Origin: Durusdinium trenchii
Lineage: Eukaryota > Sar > Dinophyceae > Suessiales > Symbiodiniaceae
Assembly: GCA_963970005.1 (NCBI GenBank)
Contig: CAXAMN010008391.1
Span: 1,687 to 65,686, forward strand
Direction: 5' to 3'
Length of the DNA: 64,000 bases
In this document: positions 1 to 11,651 of the stretch, in pieces
Numbering within the stretch: position 1 is the first letter of the stretch
Layout of the letters: the number at the start of each line of letters is the position of its first letter
The notes under the pieces: model-generated
What the model saw: only the letters and a program-made list of their open reading frames with translations
Database searches by the model: none
What the model was told of the DNA's origin: nothing
Position numbers and translations under genes: made by a program

Positions 1-122
1 GAGCCTCCTTGACCCCATGGCTACAATTTGAAGTGGCTTTCATATGTTTTTTGTACCCACTCCAATGGCCCTCCTTTGTGCAGCTGAGGTGCATTTAAAT
101 CATCCAACATCCACATCGGACA

Positions 123-202
123 TTGACATGGATTGTGTGTCCAGGTTCTTTGGGGGGTACCAGTCTTATTCAATAATACTCTGGACACACAATCCATGTC
201 AA
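123..202. repeat. perfect 22-bp stem-loop
   Basis: Bases 123-144 are the exact reverse complement of 181-202, with a 36-nt loop at 145-180. The arms begin TTGACATGGATT and end AATCCATGTCAA. The match stops sharply on both sides. It lies about 55 bp upstream of the first plus-strand exon. It could be a MITE-like remnant or a structured element; the sequence alone does not say which. Confidence 0.9.
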
Positions 203-257
203 GGCCTATAGTGCAGGGTCCTGCAAAGCAACATTGCGGTCATGACAGCTGAGGAAA

Positions 258-1440
258 ATGCTTTGCAGGGAGCTCCTATGGTGGGGACCAGGAGATTACC
301 AATCTCAATTGGATGAGGCCTATAGAGCCTTCAAGGCCTACTGCCTTGCTCGCAAAATCTCACATAGCCAACCGGCTTTCACGGTGAAGCTGGACCCTTG
401 GCCTGTAAGTTTCGACACGTTGTTCAACATGGTTGTGCACAAGAATGCTCTGTCTTATCTGTCTTGGGATGGTGGCTTTGGGATCCTGGTTGGCTAGGTG
501 GAGAAGAAAAACCGCGAAGTGTTGATGACGGCGAAGGCTTACAATGGAAGAGTGATCCTTTCTTGGCTTGCCTTTGAATTGAAGAATGCGGCTGGTCAAC
601 TTCGCTTTGCTGACAACGAGCGCCTCACATGCGCTTCGGTGGCAATGACCCTCAGCTGACTTAGCTTCTATTGAAAAGCTACCAACACACATACCCTGCA
701 GGACACTCTTTGCAGCCCTAGTCCTGTGCAATCTCAGGACTTCCATGGCGAGGTTCATGTGGCTGGCTGAGCGCCATGGCCGCTTTTTGATACTTGGCGC
801 ACAACATGTCAAAGTTTGGGACGGTGGTTGGGAAAAGGGAACAGGATATATCATCTCCGCCTTAACGCATCGCTGGTGAAACCTCACTCAAAGTTGGATT
901 CTTGGGTGGCAAGCGTGGTTCATACGCTGCAGTACTATGATTGGATGTCCAGGTGTGGAACAGGCCACTTCTCAAAGCTAAACTATGTATGTATCTACCT
1001 TGCTTGGTGGCTTGATGGGATTTAGCCTTCTGCTATTAACTATTTTCCAAACTTCCTATCTAATCTAATCTATCTAAACTGATCAGCATAGAAGAGTGCT
1101 GAGGGCGTGAGGGCAGAGAAACATATAAATAAATAGAGTTCTTTTGTCCAAAGGATGGGCTGCAGTGCTGTTGATCAAATAGATCTCTGAGGCCACAAAA
1201 TGTGGCAGAAGAGATGTTCCTGGAGGGCATGCAGTACCTGGAGATGTACAAAGTTCTCCAGATCTTGTCAGTGAGGACTGTGTGTTTTGGACATACGCAC
1301 CATGTGGGCCTTTGAGTTGTGCATTTGCACGTCATCCCTTTGCATTCAACCTAGAATATGTTTACTGTGGTAGGATGGGGCTGCATGAATGGCTCGTCAA
1401 GCCGAAGCACCATGTACCTTGCCTGCGTTTCATCCCATTC
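258..1440 (+). CDS. multi-exon copy of a dinoflagellate-specific protein family, possibly decayed
   Basis: Exon 258-404 encodes 49 codons including LDEAYRAFKAYCLARKIS and ends at a consensus GTAAGT donor (405-410). The next exon starts at 498 after CTAG and resumes in the same phase with LMTAKAYNGRVILSWLAFEL. Further blocks are about 716-775 after TTTGCAG (LCNLRTSMARFMWLAERHG) and 1370-1430 (GLHEWLVKPKHHV). I recognise this W-G-G/AYxxF/TAKAYNGR/PKxH pattern from a large family of uncharacterised dinoflagellate proteins; no function is known to me. The middle part (780-1360) does not read cleanly, so this may be a partial or decayed copy. It is the only convincing plus-strand coding unit in the window, opposite to everything downstream. 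The upstream start is not resolved. Confidence 0.55.
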
Positions 1441-2640
1441 AGAACACCAGCCGTTGGTCTGATCTGAGATTGGCTAAATAGTCTAACAAGGCTATACAAC
1501 ACTTCCAAACTATAAAACAACTATGCTTTGGAAGGGATGTTGTCCATTGTTTGAGCCAGTCATTGCTTCGCTGCACTGCTGGTGGCAACTAAGATGTTTG
1601 GCCACATTCTGCATGACATAAAGCGGTACAGTTTCTTGGCTTCAGGGACACGTTTCGTTGGCTGCTGGGAGGGAAGGGCTGGAACCAACTTGTTTCTGCA
1701 CTACTTCCCTTGGTCATTGAGCCCAAAGGACCCTTTCTCATGTTTGTGCTGGGGCCTTTACTGTAATTGGGCGTAATGAGATTAGAACAAGTTCAACACG
1801 TATTGTGTGTGGCTTGCTCCCAAAGCTAGAGATCAATAACTTTTTGGTACTCAATTACTCAATAACAATAAATTGGAGCTCTGTGGAATTCTGTGGACAG
1901 TGTTCCTCTTTTGAGATTCAAGTGTTGATCGCGAAGCTTCGGTATCCATTGTGTGGGATGTCGAAATGACACGTGCAGCTTTCTTGTGAAATGCATGCTG
2001 AGGGTGCAACTGCAGATTCACTCATTGCTTCATTGATGAGGATGGCATGAAGTGGTTGAAGGGAACTTTGGTTGCGTTGCTTTTCGCTTCCTGTTGACCC
2101 TGCATGTGCATGTTACCTCTTCATTTGAACCCTTGTGATTGGAATCAACCGGTGTAAGGAGTTGCGAATGCTTCGAACTTCAAGAACCGCTCTCGATGGG
2201 TGCTTCGCTGCACCAAACTGCGTTTGATGGGCATGAAGAGGCGATTGCCCATGCCCCTTGTTCTATATAATTTATTCATGTTGGAGTGTATGTCTTTGTG
2301 CTCACATGTACTTTGTAGTGGAACTTTGGTGAATCTGTTGGAACCATGTTGATTTGGTTCAAAAGGTTTGGACCATGGGAGAGATGTGGAACCTCAATCT
2401 GAGGCTGATGCGGAGTTCGAGGATGCGGCGATGATCGATCGCATGGCTCCCCCAGGGAGTGTGAAAAAAGTGCGTGGGTGGGGGTCAGAAACCAGCATGC
2501 GTGAAATGTCTGTTGTTATAACGGCCTTTGTTTTAATATCTGTTAGACTTGTAGGGTATATATATAAGAGACATCCAAGGTTGGACACTATATAGGCGCC
2601 TCCTGCGACATCCTGTTGTTGGGCCTCTTTTGAGTTGAAA
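1441..2640. other. no recognisable gene
   Basis: About 1.2 kb of mixed sequence with no exon-like block I can defend on either strand. Short open stretches on the plus strand (1582-1776, 2368-2595) have no recognisable motif. The right end passes a short TA tract (2556-2570) and leads into the AAAACG-rich repeat. Confidence 0.5.
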
Positions 2641-3095
2641 ACCTTCGAAAGTGGCGAAGACCACGAAAACGACGACTGCGCGAAAACCACGAAAGCGGCG
2701 AAAACGACAAAAACGTGCAAACGGCGAAAACCGCGAAACCGCGAAAACGGCGAAAACGACGAAAGTGGCGAAAACGGCGAAAACGACGAAAACGGGAAAA
2801 CGGCAAAAACGACGAAAACGGCGAAAACGACGAAAACGGCGAAAACGACGAAAGCGGCGAAAACGGGAAAACGGCGAAACCGGGAAAACGGCGAAACCCG
2901 TTTTCTTGCTTTTCTCGTTTTCACGCTCAAAGACAAAACAAGCAAGAAAACGTAAGAAAACTGGAAAAAACTTCCACACGGCAAAACGCGAGAACGGTTT
3001 TCTCGGTTTTCTAGTTTTCTCGGTTTTCTGGTTTTCTCGGTTTTCTCGGTTTTCTGGTTTTCTCGGTTTTCTCGGTTTTGCCGTCGCATCGCGCG
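2641..3095. repeat. AAAACG-type minisatellite arranged as an inverted repeat
   Basis: From about 2641 to 2900 the plus strand is a run of 6/12-bp units of the type GAAAACGGCGAAAACGAC. From about 2990 to 3090 it is the opposite-sense run TTTTCTCGGTTTTCT. The array therefore turns over and could form a long imperfect hairpin. At the centre there is an exact 13-bp inverted repeat, CGTTTTCTTGCTT at 2899-2911 against its complement at 2940-2952 (28-nt loop). Long ORFs across it on both strands (up to 355 codons, Lys/Thr-rich or Phe/Arg-rich) follow from the repeat and are not called as genes. Confidence 0.85.
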
Positions 3096-3164
3096 GGCCA
3101 CGACGCAGGTTTTGTGTTCTTAGCAGGAAGTGAGGCGCGCTTGCCGGCGGCGTTTTGCGAATCA

Positions 3165-3740
3165 GTGAGCAGAGACGGCGGTGGGGGTTCATGTGCGAGG
3201 CTAGGGTAGGTGAGGATATATATATATATGTGTGTAGGCTGTGTAGGTAGAGTGGACAAAGAGTAGCCGGAAGTGGTGAGGTTGATATTGGAGCGACGTG
3301 AGTGTGCAAGGTGAACTGAAAGGCGAACACAATGTAAAGAGTACGTGAATGGAGTGAAGTTGGCGTTGCAGGTAGGCGATAGGAGGTAGAAATAGACGGT
3401 CGAATTAAAAGGGGGGTGCCCTGGTTCGTGTTGGTGCAGAAGTGTTGTGGAGGTGAAAAAAGGGCACCCTCAAAAATGATATGTGAGTTCGTCGGCTGCG
3501 TGTTGGCAATGAGTGACCAGAGACGGTCGTGGGCGAGGCTATCGGCAGGCTTTCGTGAGGATATATATATATATGTACAGTATATAGGTAGAGTGGACAA
3601 AGAGGAGCTGGAAGTGGTGAAGTGGCTATGGCCGTCACTCGAGAAAGAATGGAAATAAAGAGTAGAATACAGAGGTTTGGGACGGGCCCCCTTTTGCGTC
3701 GATGTCGGGGCGTTGTGGAGGGGAAAAAGGGCACTCTTGT
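3165..3740. repeat. diverged local duplication (~345-bp spacing)
   Basis: Two copies of one module are visible: GAGGATATATATATATATGT at about 3211 and 3556, each followed by TAGGTAGAGTGGACAAAGAG and then a GGAAGTGGTGA block. Each is followed by a GTTGTGGAGG..AAAAAGGGCAC block near 3442-3470 and 3713-3735. A third partial trace, GCTGGCTTTCGTGAT, occurs at 3793 and again at 4482. This is an old tandem duplication of non-coding sequence. Confidence 0.7.
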
Positions 3741-4710
3741 ATTATGGGGAAGGTTTCGTATGGTGTGTTGGTCTATGTTTCAAGTGAGTTGACGGCTGGC
3801 TTTCGTGATTAGATATCCCCTGGTTCTCAGTCAAGCTTGGAATGTAGTTTGGAGTAAGTGCTATGGTTTCCAGCAACAGCTGGCCACTTCAAATGGCATG
3901 GATGCAATGCGCAGTCTCATATGTACAAAATAGTTCAATAACTGCACAAGATCGCACATGTGATTGGTAGAGCAAGGAGATTGCACAAACTCAAGACGAT
4001 GGTCTATGTCCACGTTTCACAGTGCTGCTCGAATGTGGAGTGTCCATTTCCGGACGTTTGTCCACCCACGGGAGAAGTGCTTCTCAGCCTGCCCTAACCC
4101 CCCAATCCGCGTGAACAGGCCCTCAACACACGCATCATGCACTCTCTTCTCTCTCCTGCCCTCAACAACCCCAATCCCACCGCATACAAATTGCCCTCTT
4201 CAGCTTAAACTACGATCTATTCTCTTTCCATGGCCTCCTGAGCCCCTCGTGATTCTGATGATGCACTCTTCGCAGTCAATTACATCACCGGCATCACAAC
4301 ACCCCTCAAACCACTAATTTGTCACTACCAAGTGGCCCACCTCTATTTTGCGCTCTCCCCAACCAGGCTGTGGGTTCACCTCTCCGAAATTGGCCCTCTC
4401 GCGACCACCCCCCTCGCCACACCCCCTTTACTCACTTCGTTCGCTCCAACAACCTCAAGCCCTGCCTACCCTACCGGCTGGCTTTCGTGATATATAAATA
4501 CATATACACACGACAAGGCATTGAATAATATAATAGTCAAGTATGTGGTCTAGCCTGGTCAATGCAGCTGGTGCTGCTTTACAGATTTCAACTATCAATG
4601 TTGCAACTGCTTCTAGCGAACAACTACGTATTTACAAGTCTATACTACATTGTATTACCAGTAAACCAATGCGTCTGTTCCGCTATACAACCAATGCTAT
4701 TTAAACGTTT
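3741..4710. other. intergenic, 3' side of the minus-strand gene block
   Basis: No supported exon. The stretch is pyrimidine-rich on the plus strand around 4080-4480 (many CCC and CTC), with an open frame (3964-4317) lacking any motif. It contains two more traces of the GCTGGCTTTCGTGAT module seen in the neighbouring duplication. Confidence 0.45.
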
Positions 4711-7170
4711 CTAGATTTGCCAAGCCTCCAAAAGCTTGGACAGCTCTGTGTGATAGAACTTTAGCAGCTCACGCTCGTTCTCTTCCTTTGACAAACCGTG
4801 GGCAGCCACACCGAAGAAGTAAGCCAGGTCCTTGAGTTCAGGAATGCTCAACAAGAAACGAACATTTTTACAAATTAGGTTTTGTTAACCCCCCTGACTA
4901 ATAAGCTACTAGACTAAGTTAGCTTCTGGGTAGGACGCAGGATAGCTCACGCTCTCACTAATCATTTGGTTCCTATATAGACTTTTTTGAAAACTTAACT
5001 CAACACGGTAATCGCAGTAGACGTAATGCTCAGGATTGCTTCCAACTAGATTAGCTGTTCTCAGTCCATTTCTTGCGCAATCAAATCATTCAAGCCTTTT
5101 CAAGCCTTTGTTGTCATCTTGGTGGACAACTCGAGACTTGACAATGTCAAAACCCATATGATGCCTGCAGCAAAGTGATCTGAATAGAGAATATTAGATA
5201 GTATATGATACAGTACCACGATTAAACTGCTATGGTCTTTGATTCAAGAACCAACGTCTCACTCGTTATCAATATCTCCGAAAATTCCAACCCTGAGAGC
5301 GTCTGCTGTATGTCCTTGGAGGGAGGCGCTTTCCCGAACCATTGAAAATCGTAGAATGAAATTCCCTGCTCTTCGTCCTTGGATATTGGCAACTCATGAC
5401 ACAAGAGAGAGAGAGAGAGGAACAACAAAAACAATCATTCAGCTTACGATCTGCAGTCAACCAGATCCCAATCGGGGACAACCCAAAGTGGGTAAGGAGA
5501 TAAACAGCAAGAATGGCTGCATCACATGCGCAAAGGAATTCAAGATTTCAAGCTTGGTTGACTGCAGCATCGAACAGAAAAGTTCTAAGCAAACTCCGAG
5601 CTGTCATACATAATGTTCGCACCCTTTGGGTCTCCATGGCACATCGTCTGCATCTTATCAGCCTGTAGACAATGTCAAGGAGTGTTTAATGGCTTTGTAT
5701 AATCCGAGTCCAAACCTTGCATGCCCATGGCAGTTCAACTGACAAAGCCCTTTTGAACAAGTCGATAGACACCCTTGACACTTATATGCTCTACAATGAA
5801 CATACTTGATTCACCGTCCCAATGTTAAAGTTCTGATTTTCAGGAATTACCAAGGACTACAGTAAGGACGTCAAAACAGATTCAAGACGCAACTCAAGTT
5901 CACAGCCATAGCCCTTCCAACTCGCATACACACTCTGACATTGGTTTTCAGTTAACTCAATTGCCACGATGGGAAGGAAGGTGAAGAACGGTAAGGTGAA
6001 GAGTCCGCAAAACTTGTAGATGTTTGAACAAACTGTTTTGAAGTCTGCAGAAATCACTAAATGCACGGTGCAGCTGCAGAAACGCGGTGGAAAAGGTTTG
6101 GGGGGTAGTATCATGAAACACCATGGAAACAAAAAGCGAGAGTGGACAGCTTGTCAACAGTTGAAGAAAGCAGGTACGTAGTTCTGGCGTCCCAGAACTA
6201 TGTCACTGTGCGACAGATGCGTCTTCATTGGCTGGAGACATCTGAAGCACACTCCAGCCCCCTGCGTGTAAGCACCCTTCGGAACAGGGGTTGACACACA
6301 CACACACACCTACAGGACCCTGCCTGCAAACGCTCATCAATGCCCTTGGCCGCCCAGCGCAGAACATCTTGGGGCATGCGCCGCAGTTCAATCTGTCGCC
6401 GTGTGAAATCCCAGAAGCAGGCGCGATCTGACACACCAGACCTTACGTGCTCGGAGTTCAGGGATGCCCACACGGAAGCGAACGAACACACACACAGCTA
6501 ATTGTTGTGGGGACCCACTTCCTCCACCGTACCACATCTTTGTGATGAATCTCTTTGAAGCGAACCCATGGCAGGAAGGATTAAGAGTACCAAGCACATG
6601 TTCATTGATTATATATATATATATGTGATGTGATCTGTAGCAAACACTTGTAAAGCTACGAGTGCGAAACAAAATGCATCCAGAAGCCTTCGATGTGCAT
6701 GCCTTCAGGTTTTTGCATCGTAAGGCGGAAATGCAATTATACTAAGTATCAATAAGTATAATATAATATCCTAGGAAGATTGATTGCCTTAATACAACCC
6801 GAGTTTGAGGGGAATACAGTATCGGAATGCCTTACAGTAGACTACAGTCAACGCGTTGCTGCTGCAAACAGGTTCTGCCGGAACAGTGTCTGCTGCCACG
6901 AGGCCTTTCCCCGAAGAAGCAACCTTTCAACCCTTCACCATAAGCCTTCCATATAACGCGATTCCCGTGAAGGACCAATCAAACATATCAATATCGAAAG
7001 AAGTCTCCTGAGCAAAACCCTAGAGTTTGGTTGGAAGAATGGACACAACATGCACCGCTAGGCTCTACTCCTTGAAATCAACTGAGGCGTCTCCTTCACT
7101 GCCCAGTCAAGGCTCTTCACGGCCTCATCAGCCTTGCCCCAATAAAGCGCATGGAGCCGCGCGAGCCACT
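4711..7170 (-). CDS. CHK/EcKL-like (aminoglycoside-phosphotransferase fold) kinase, C-terminal part
   Basis: Seen on the minus strand, 5' to 3': 7075-7168 after CTGCAG (WLARLHALYWGKADEAVK); 6312-6441 after GTAAG (FWDFTRRQIELRRMPQ, then DVLRWAAKGIDERLQ); about 5870-5940 (SVYASWKGYGCE); 5716-5773 (DLFKRALSVELPWACK); 5600-5662 after CAG (MCHGDPKGANIMYD); 5315-5377 (EEQGISFYDFQWFGKAPPSK); and the last exon 4711-4830 (DLAYFFGVAAHG to EAWQI, stop TAG at 4711-4713). HGDxxxxN (catalytic loop) followed by a Y/I-DFQWxG metal-binding motif and an earlier LARLHAxYW are hallmarks of the CHK/ecdysteroid-kinase-like branch of the APH/choline-kinase fold, which phosphorylates small alcohols. The substrate is unknown. 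The N-lobe (7.2-9 kb) is not resolved. The last intron appears to start with GA and contains a dispersed repeat. Family assignment is good; exon edges are estimates. Confidence 0.75.
4868..5000 (-). repeat. dispersed ~110-bp repeat, copy 1 (inside the kinase intron)
   Basis: On the minus strand this reads AAGTTTTC, TATAGGAACCAAATGATTAG, GCGTGAGCTATCCTGCGTCC, then a CTAGTAGCTTATTAGTC tail and GTTAAC. The same succession is found on the plus strand at 33620-33725 and, more diverged, at 57140-57250. It lies within the intron between the last two exons of the kinase gene. Confidence 0.8.
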
Positions 7171-8139
7171 GCAGCGCTAAGTGCCTCGAGAGTTGCGTTC
7201 CGAATCCTGTCCCCACTGCCGACTAAACAGTACATGACTTAGATTAGATTGTACAACAGCCAGGCTCATGGGTAAATCATGCCTACTAAACACAGCCGTT
7301 CAGAACGTCTCCTTACTTCTGAGAACCGTTTTTTGTTTCTTTGCCTCAGCCTCAAAGATGTAGGTGGCTTGGAACTAACTACTCTCTGACGAGGGTCGTT
7401 CAGGCCCAAGCCTTCTGAGAACGCATGGAAAATATGCCCACTCTAAGCCCCTAAGGCTTGCACGTTTGCTCAGGGCTGCGAGAGAAGCCTCTGCCAGGCA
7501 GCTTTGTCATGCCTTAGCTAGCATTGTGGAATCGTGCGCAATTAGGCTCAATAAAGGATTGAATCGCATCAAACACTTCTTCAACCTCCCTTCTTGGAGT
7601 ATCGGAACAAATGGATTCCCGTCTTGCAGTTGCAAAGGCCCCGAAAGCAGAGTGGAAACAACTTGCCTCTGGCACTGCCAGGAAACTGTGGATGATTCAA
7701 CAAACCCTTGCCTGAAGGACATCCCTTGCATACTGAACAATGTCTTATCAAAAAGAAAACTGTGGTGTTCTAATATGTTCTAACTGTCTGAATGAAGACT
7801 TGAAAAGTCAAGCGGCAAATGGTCAAGTCTCCATCTTCAGTACGGTCCACCAGCAAGGGCTTTGGACACAAGGCTCCCGCGGCACAGATCCTTTCGCTCA
7901 AGTCTTGTTCATAGAATGTAGCCTCACAAAGCTGACCGCATTTTGGTGTGTTTGCAGATAGAGTATCTGTTGGAGCAGAACATAGAGGAGCAACAAGGAT
8001 CTGTATGAGAGTTGGTAAATGTCGCAAAGAAACGTGTAAACCTGGCATACAGCACATCCGGTATCATCCAGAACACAGAGTACTGCTCCGCAAGGGCTGA
8101 CCAAAGGGCTGAACCTTGTTCTAAAGGCAGGAAAGTTCC

Positions 8140-8320
8140 ATGAAACTACTAGTAACAAGGGCATTCTTCCTAGTAACAAGGGCATTACTAGTATCAAGGG
8201 AATCACTACTAGTAACAAAGACACTACTACTAGTAGCTAGAAGCTACCTGAAACAAGGGCATCGCTACTAGTAACAAGGGCATTACTACTAGTAGCTAGA
8301 AGATACTAGTGATGATGATG
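8140..8320. repeat. ACTAGTA / AACAAGGGCATT repeat tract
   Basis: Irregular tandem units of the form CTACTAGTAACAAGGGCATT recur about seven times, ending in a short (GAT)n run at 8311-8329. Related tracts are at 9262-9390, 12120-12170, 18420-18545, 32490-32560 and 57310-57400. Confidence 0.8.
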
Positions 8321-9261
8321 ATGATGATGCAGTCGCTGTGGTGGTAGCCAGAGGCACACCATGACAGCCGCTCCTAAATTCCTAAATGGTTCCTCTGGCG
8401 CACCGGCCACCCCGTTTACTAAAAAATAAAACCGCGCCCATGGGGCTCGTGATTCTTCCACTCATATATATTACACAACCAGAACTACATAAAGCAATGC
8501 GAGAAGAAACAAGGAGAGTAGCACACAAGTCCTCACTGAGTTGGTAGCTGACAAGTTCCCCGCTTGATCCACATTCGGCACCATGCGGATTTACACACAG
8601 TAGGTGCAACACAAGAAACTTGCCAAGCCATGGGCAGGGAAACAACCGAGTAAGCACCGCAGACTGGCATACAGCCGCCTGATAGACGTCCCATTGGGAG
8701 TCTGGGGAAGACAGGCATCATGGCCGTCACTCGCCCTGGTTGTCGCGGGCCTCGAATACACGCGTCACGCGTCCACACTTTACACATGTGCTTTCACATA
8801 CCTCCACTGTAGATTACTCCCTTAGTGTTTCCGTTTCACTTCGGACATTGGTTGTGTCAAGCCGACCAAGTTCACCCTGTTCCAATCAGCCCCCAGTCAC
8901 CACAGAGATGACACCGTAGCACCCAAACACTGGAAACCGGAAACCAACCAAGCCACAAACTAACCAACTCACCCCCAACAACGTACGGGTCAGTCACGTT
9001 GTTGTCTCCTCCACACCAGTGGCCAAGGGAAGAGTTGACCCCAAGGGAAAACTCAATGTCCCTTGAGCCTGCACCGGCAGGAGTCGCGTGCTCCCGTTCT
9101 CCCCATAGAACGAAAACCGGAGAAACGCTGGACCCGAAGGACCGATTGGGTTCGCCCTTGTCATCCATAAAGGTTCCAACCTACAACCCAAGATACCTCT
9201 TACAGACAAGGTTGCCCCGGTGGCGCCCACGTGGAGGGCTGCACGTGGAGGGCTGCACGTG

Positions 9262-9390
9262 GAGAAGCTACTAGTAGATGTAAATTGTGGCAAGACCGTC
9301 CTCAAAGAGCTGTGCATGGCACCCATGTCGCATGGAATCAAGCACATCAGCTACTAGTAGCGATGCCCTTGTTACTAGTAGCTTATGTGT
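9262..9390. repeat. ACTAGTAGC repeat tract, reverse sense
   Basis: It contains GCTACTAGTAG at 9267 and CTACTAGTAGCGATGCCC..TTACTAGTAGC at 9351-9383, the reverse-complement sense of the 8.2-kb tract. It is preceded by a threefold GTGGAGGGCTGCAC repeat at about 9228-9262. Confidence 0.65.
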
Positions 9391-10871
9391 CAGTCTTTTG
9401 TTGAATGGGCGGCTGCTTGCACACACTTCTTGGATTCCACAAGCACCCACTGCAGTCTTGCTCAGCCAAATAAGCATATCTTGGCATGTTCTTGCTGCAG
9501 CATCGCATCAAACCAACAAAAAGGAGTAGCAAAACAACACAAGGAGTGCAGGTCAAAGCCTGCATGTTTTGGATTGATTGCTCCCTATGGTCTATGGACA
9601 TGCTCTATCTCAACAGCTGTGGATGGAGTCAGAAGTTGGGTGACGGCCAACCTCGTTGTAGTAGGACATGTGGTCCACCAAAGCCAGTTCATCATCAATC
9701 TTCTTGTGCGAACCTCATTGAAGAAACTGCCAATCTCCAAACTCTTTCACCATTGTGAAACTGAACTTGACAGAAAAAGTCCGGTCTTGACCGAGGAGCC
9801 CACACTCTTCACTACGAAAGAAGCACTTTCACCTTTGCCCGTCACTTGAACCTCGTCCACACTGCCCATTCCAGTCCATACTGGCAACCTGACTCAGCTG
9901 AGTGAGTTCTCAGTGTTTTTTACATACCGCCGCCAGCAATCTCGATTAGGATCTGAACAGCCAAAGTCAAAAACCAAAAAACAAACGAAAGAACCGTGCT
10001 CTCCAGACTTCCTCGCTAAGGTCCTACTTGATAAATGCCCATTATACATTTGGTTTCCAGGATTCCAACCGAGGATCAAATTTCGCGGCTTTGCACTTTC
10101 GATCTCGACCACCTTCCCTACACCTGTCATGGGAGGTTCATCCGATGTTTCACTTCTCGAAAAGGGACTCAAGGAAGTTTCGGGCAAGGAAAGCAAGGCT
10201 GAATATTGACATATATATATATATATTGAAGTTTTGGGCAGCCGTTGTGCTCAAGATGCCCCTAGACCTATGGTGTAAAATGTAGAACCTATGGGAAAGC
10301 AAATTCATGTGGCAACGGCAACAGTCTTGGTTCTGGGTTGTTCGTCAAAAGTCTCCTGCCTTTGGTCTCAAAATGGGGCAAGCATCGCCGTGCCAGATGA
10401 AGTGCCAAGGACTTGTCCATGGCTGGAAGTGAAAGAATTGAATACTGTATTACAATTAGCAAATAACCAGCACCTCTGTTTCTGCACCTGTGAGTCAGAA
10501 TTGGCTCTTATATTGTCAACAGTCAACGGTACTGGGCTAAGATATATACGCGAGACTGATGTTTTCCTGCTCCTGAAGGGATTTGTTTTTGTGATTGCCA
10601 TCTCCATCTCCTTGGCTTGATTGATGCCACATGTCTGCGTCACGATGTCTCATGGTCGTTTGTAAAAAATCAAAAAAAGTCAATAGCAAGAGTGGCCCTG
10701 TTGCCTTCATTCTTTGCTTCTGAAGTGGAAGATGACGAGGATGACCTTCAAGAGTAATGCTTCGCACACTTGATGGATCCAGTTTACTGCCCGTCTAAGG
10801 CCCGCTAATTACGCTTCCTTGGTTGTTTGGCTCTGAGCCCTGCATTACAAAGGAAACATGTAAAAATGTAG

Positions 10872-10942
10872 ATGGCCTCCAACCTAATAGCGATGGCCTC
10901 CGCACGAGTAGCGATGGCTTCCACCCTAGTAGCGATGGCCTC
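10872..10942 (-). repeat. 21-bp GGAGGCCATCGCTACTAG family, minus orientation
   Basis: Four units of GATGGCCTCCAACCTAATAGC type, the reverse complement of the array at 58.9-59.4 kb. Unit length 21 bp keeps a Glu-Ala-Ile-Ala-Thr-Arg-Val frame open, so the apparent peptide is repeat-derived. Confidence 0.8.
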
Positions 10943-11651
10943 CAAAGTGTAGAACAGTGTTGAACCCAATTCAGTCAATCTTCCAAAGCTGTCGCTCATT
11001 GAACCAAGTGCAGAACGAGACGGACCCACTTCGCTTGTCACCTTCCTGTCAACGAGGGTCAATTGTCTGCAGTTGGAACTTTTGCTTTTCTTTGACATCC
11101 TGTGAGCACTTGAAATACCATTGTCAAATCACTGTATATACATCCAAGATCGCCGAATTTGCTATCCACTAAATTGTTGACAACCGTCTGACAAATCTCA
11201 TCTGTGGAATATACTGCCAATCACGTTCTCCAAACGACCGTCTCAGTTTGCACAACTACCTGTCTGTTGCAATGGTAGAATTGGAATGCGTAAGCACAGT
11301 GAACAAGGTGATTACATCCCAAGCTCTTCGTATTTTTGAACGCGGATTACTTTGGTTTGAAGTCATAACAATCTATCGATCCTGGACTCAAAGTTCGCCA
11401 TGCAAGCTTCTGCTCTGGAAGTGGTCCGTCTGTCTGTCATCTCCAGCAGAAAGAACTCTCCCGTTGTTTCAGTCCAGGACCGGTGAAAAATACTGGTCAC
11501 CCTGACCTGTCATTCTATGCTCCAGCTGCGCCAAAACATAAGAAAATAGTTATTTGTAACGTCAGCCGTCTTGTTCTCAGATCAACCAGCTGTCAGCAAC
11601 AGTGCCATGATCACAGCTTGGGAGCTAGGACCAGCTAGGAGGACCAGGTCT

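Larger units (their letters stand above)
7171..11650. other. long stretch with unresolved exons and small repeats
   Basis: No exon here can be assigned with confidence. It probably contains the N-lobe exons of the kinase and perhaps coiled-coil exons (for example a KEKQKFQLQTI-like block on the minus strand near 11060-11095). Repeats at 8140-8320, 9262-9390 and 10872-10942 are listed separately. Short TA runs occur near 10212-10226. Open frames around 7507-8224 and 8382-9347 lack motifs and flanking splice signals I would trust. Confidence 0.4.

Noticed and set aside
2394-3600. Minus-strand ORFs of 235 and 355 codons, Phe/Arg-rich
   Set aside because: They run through the AAAACG inverted repeat, where several frames on both strands are open; composition is that of the repeat.
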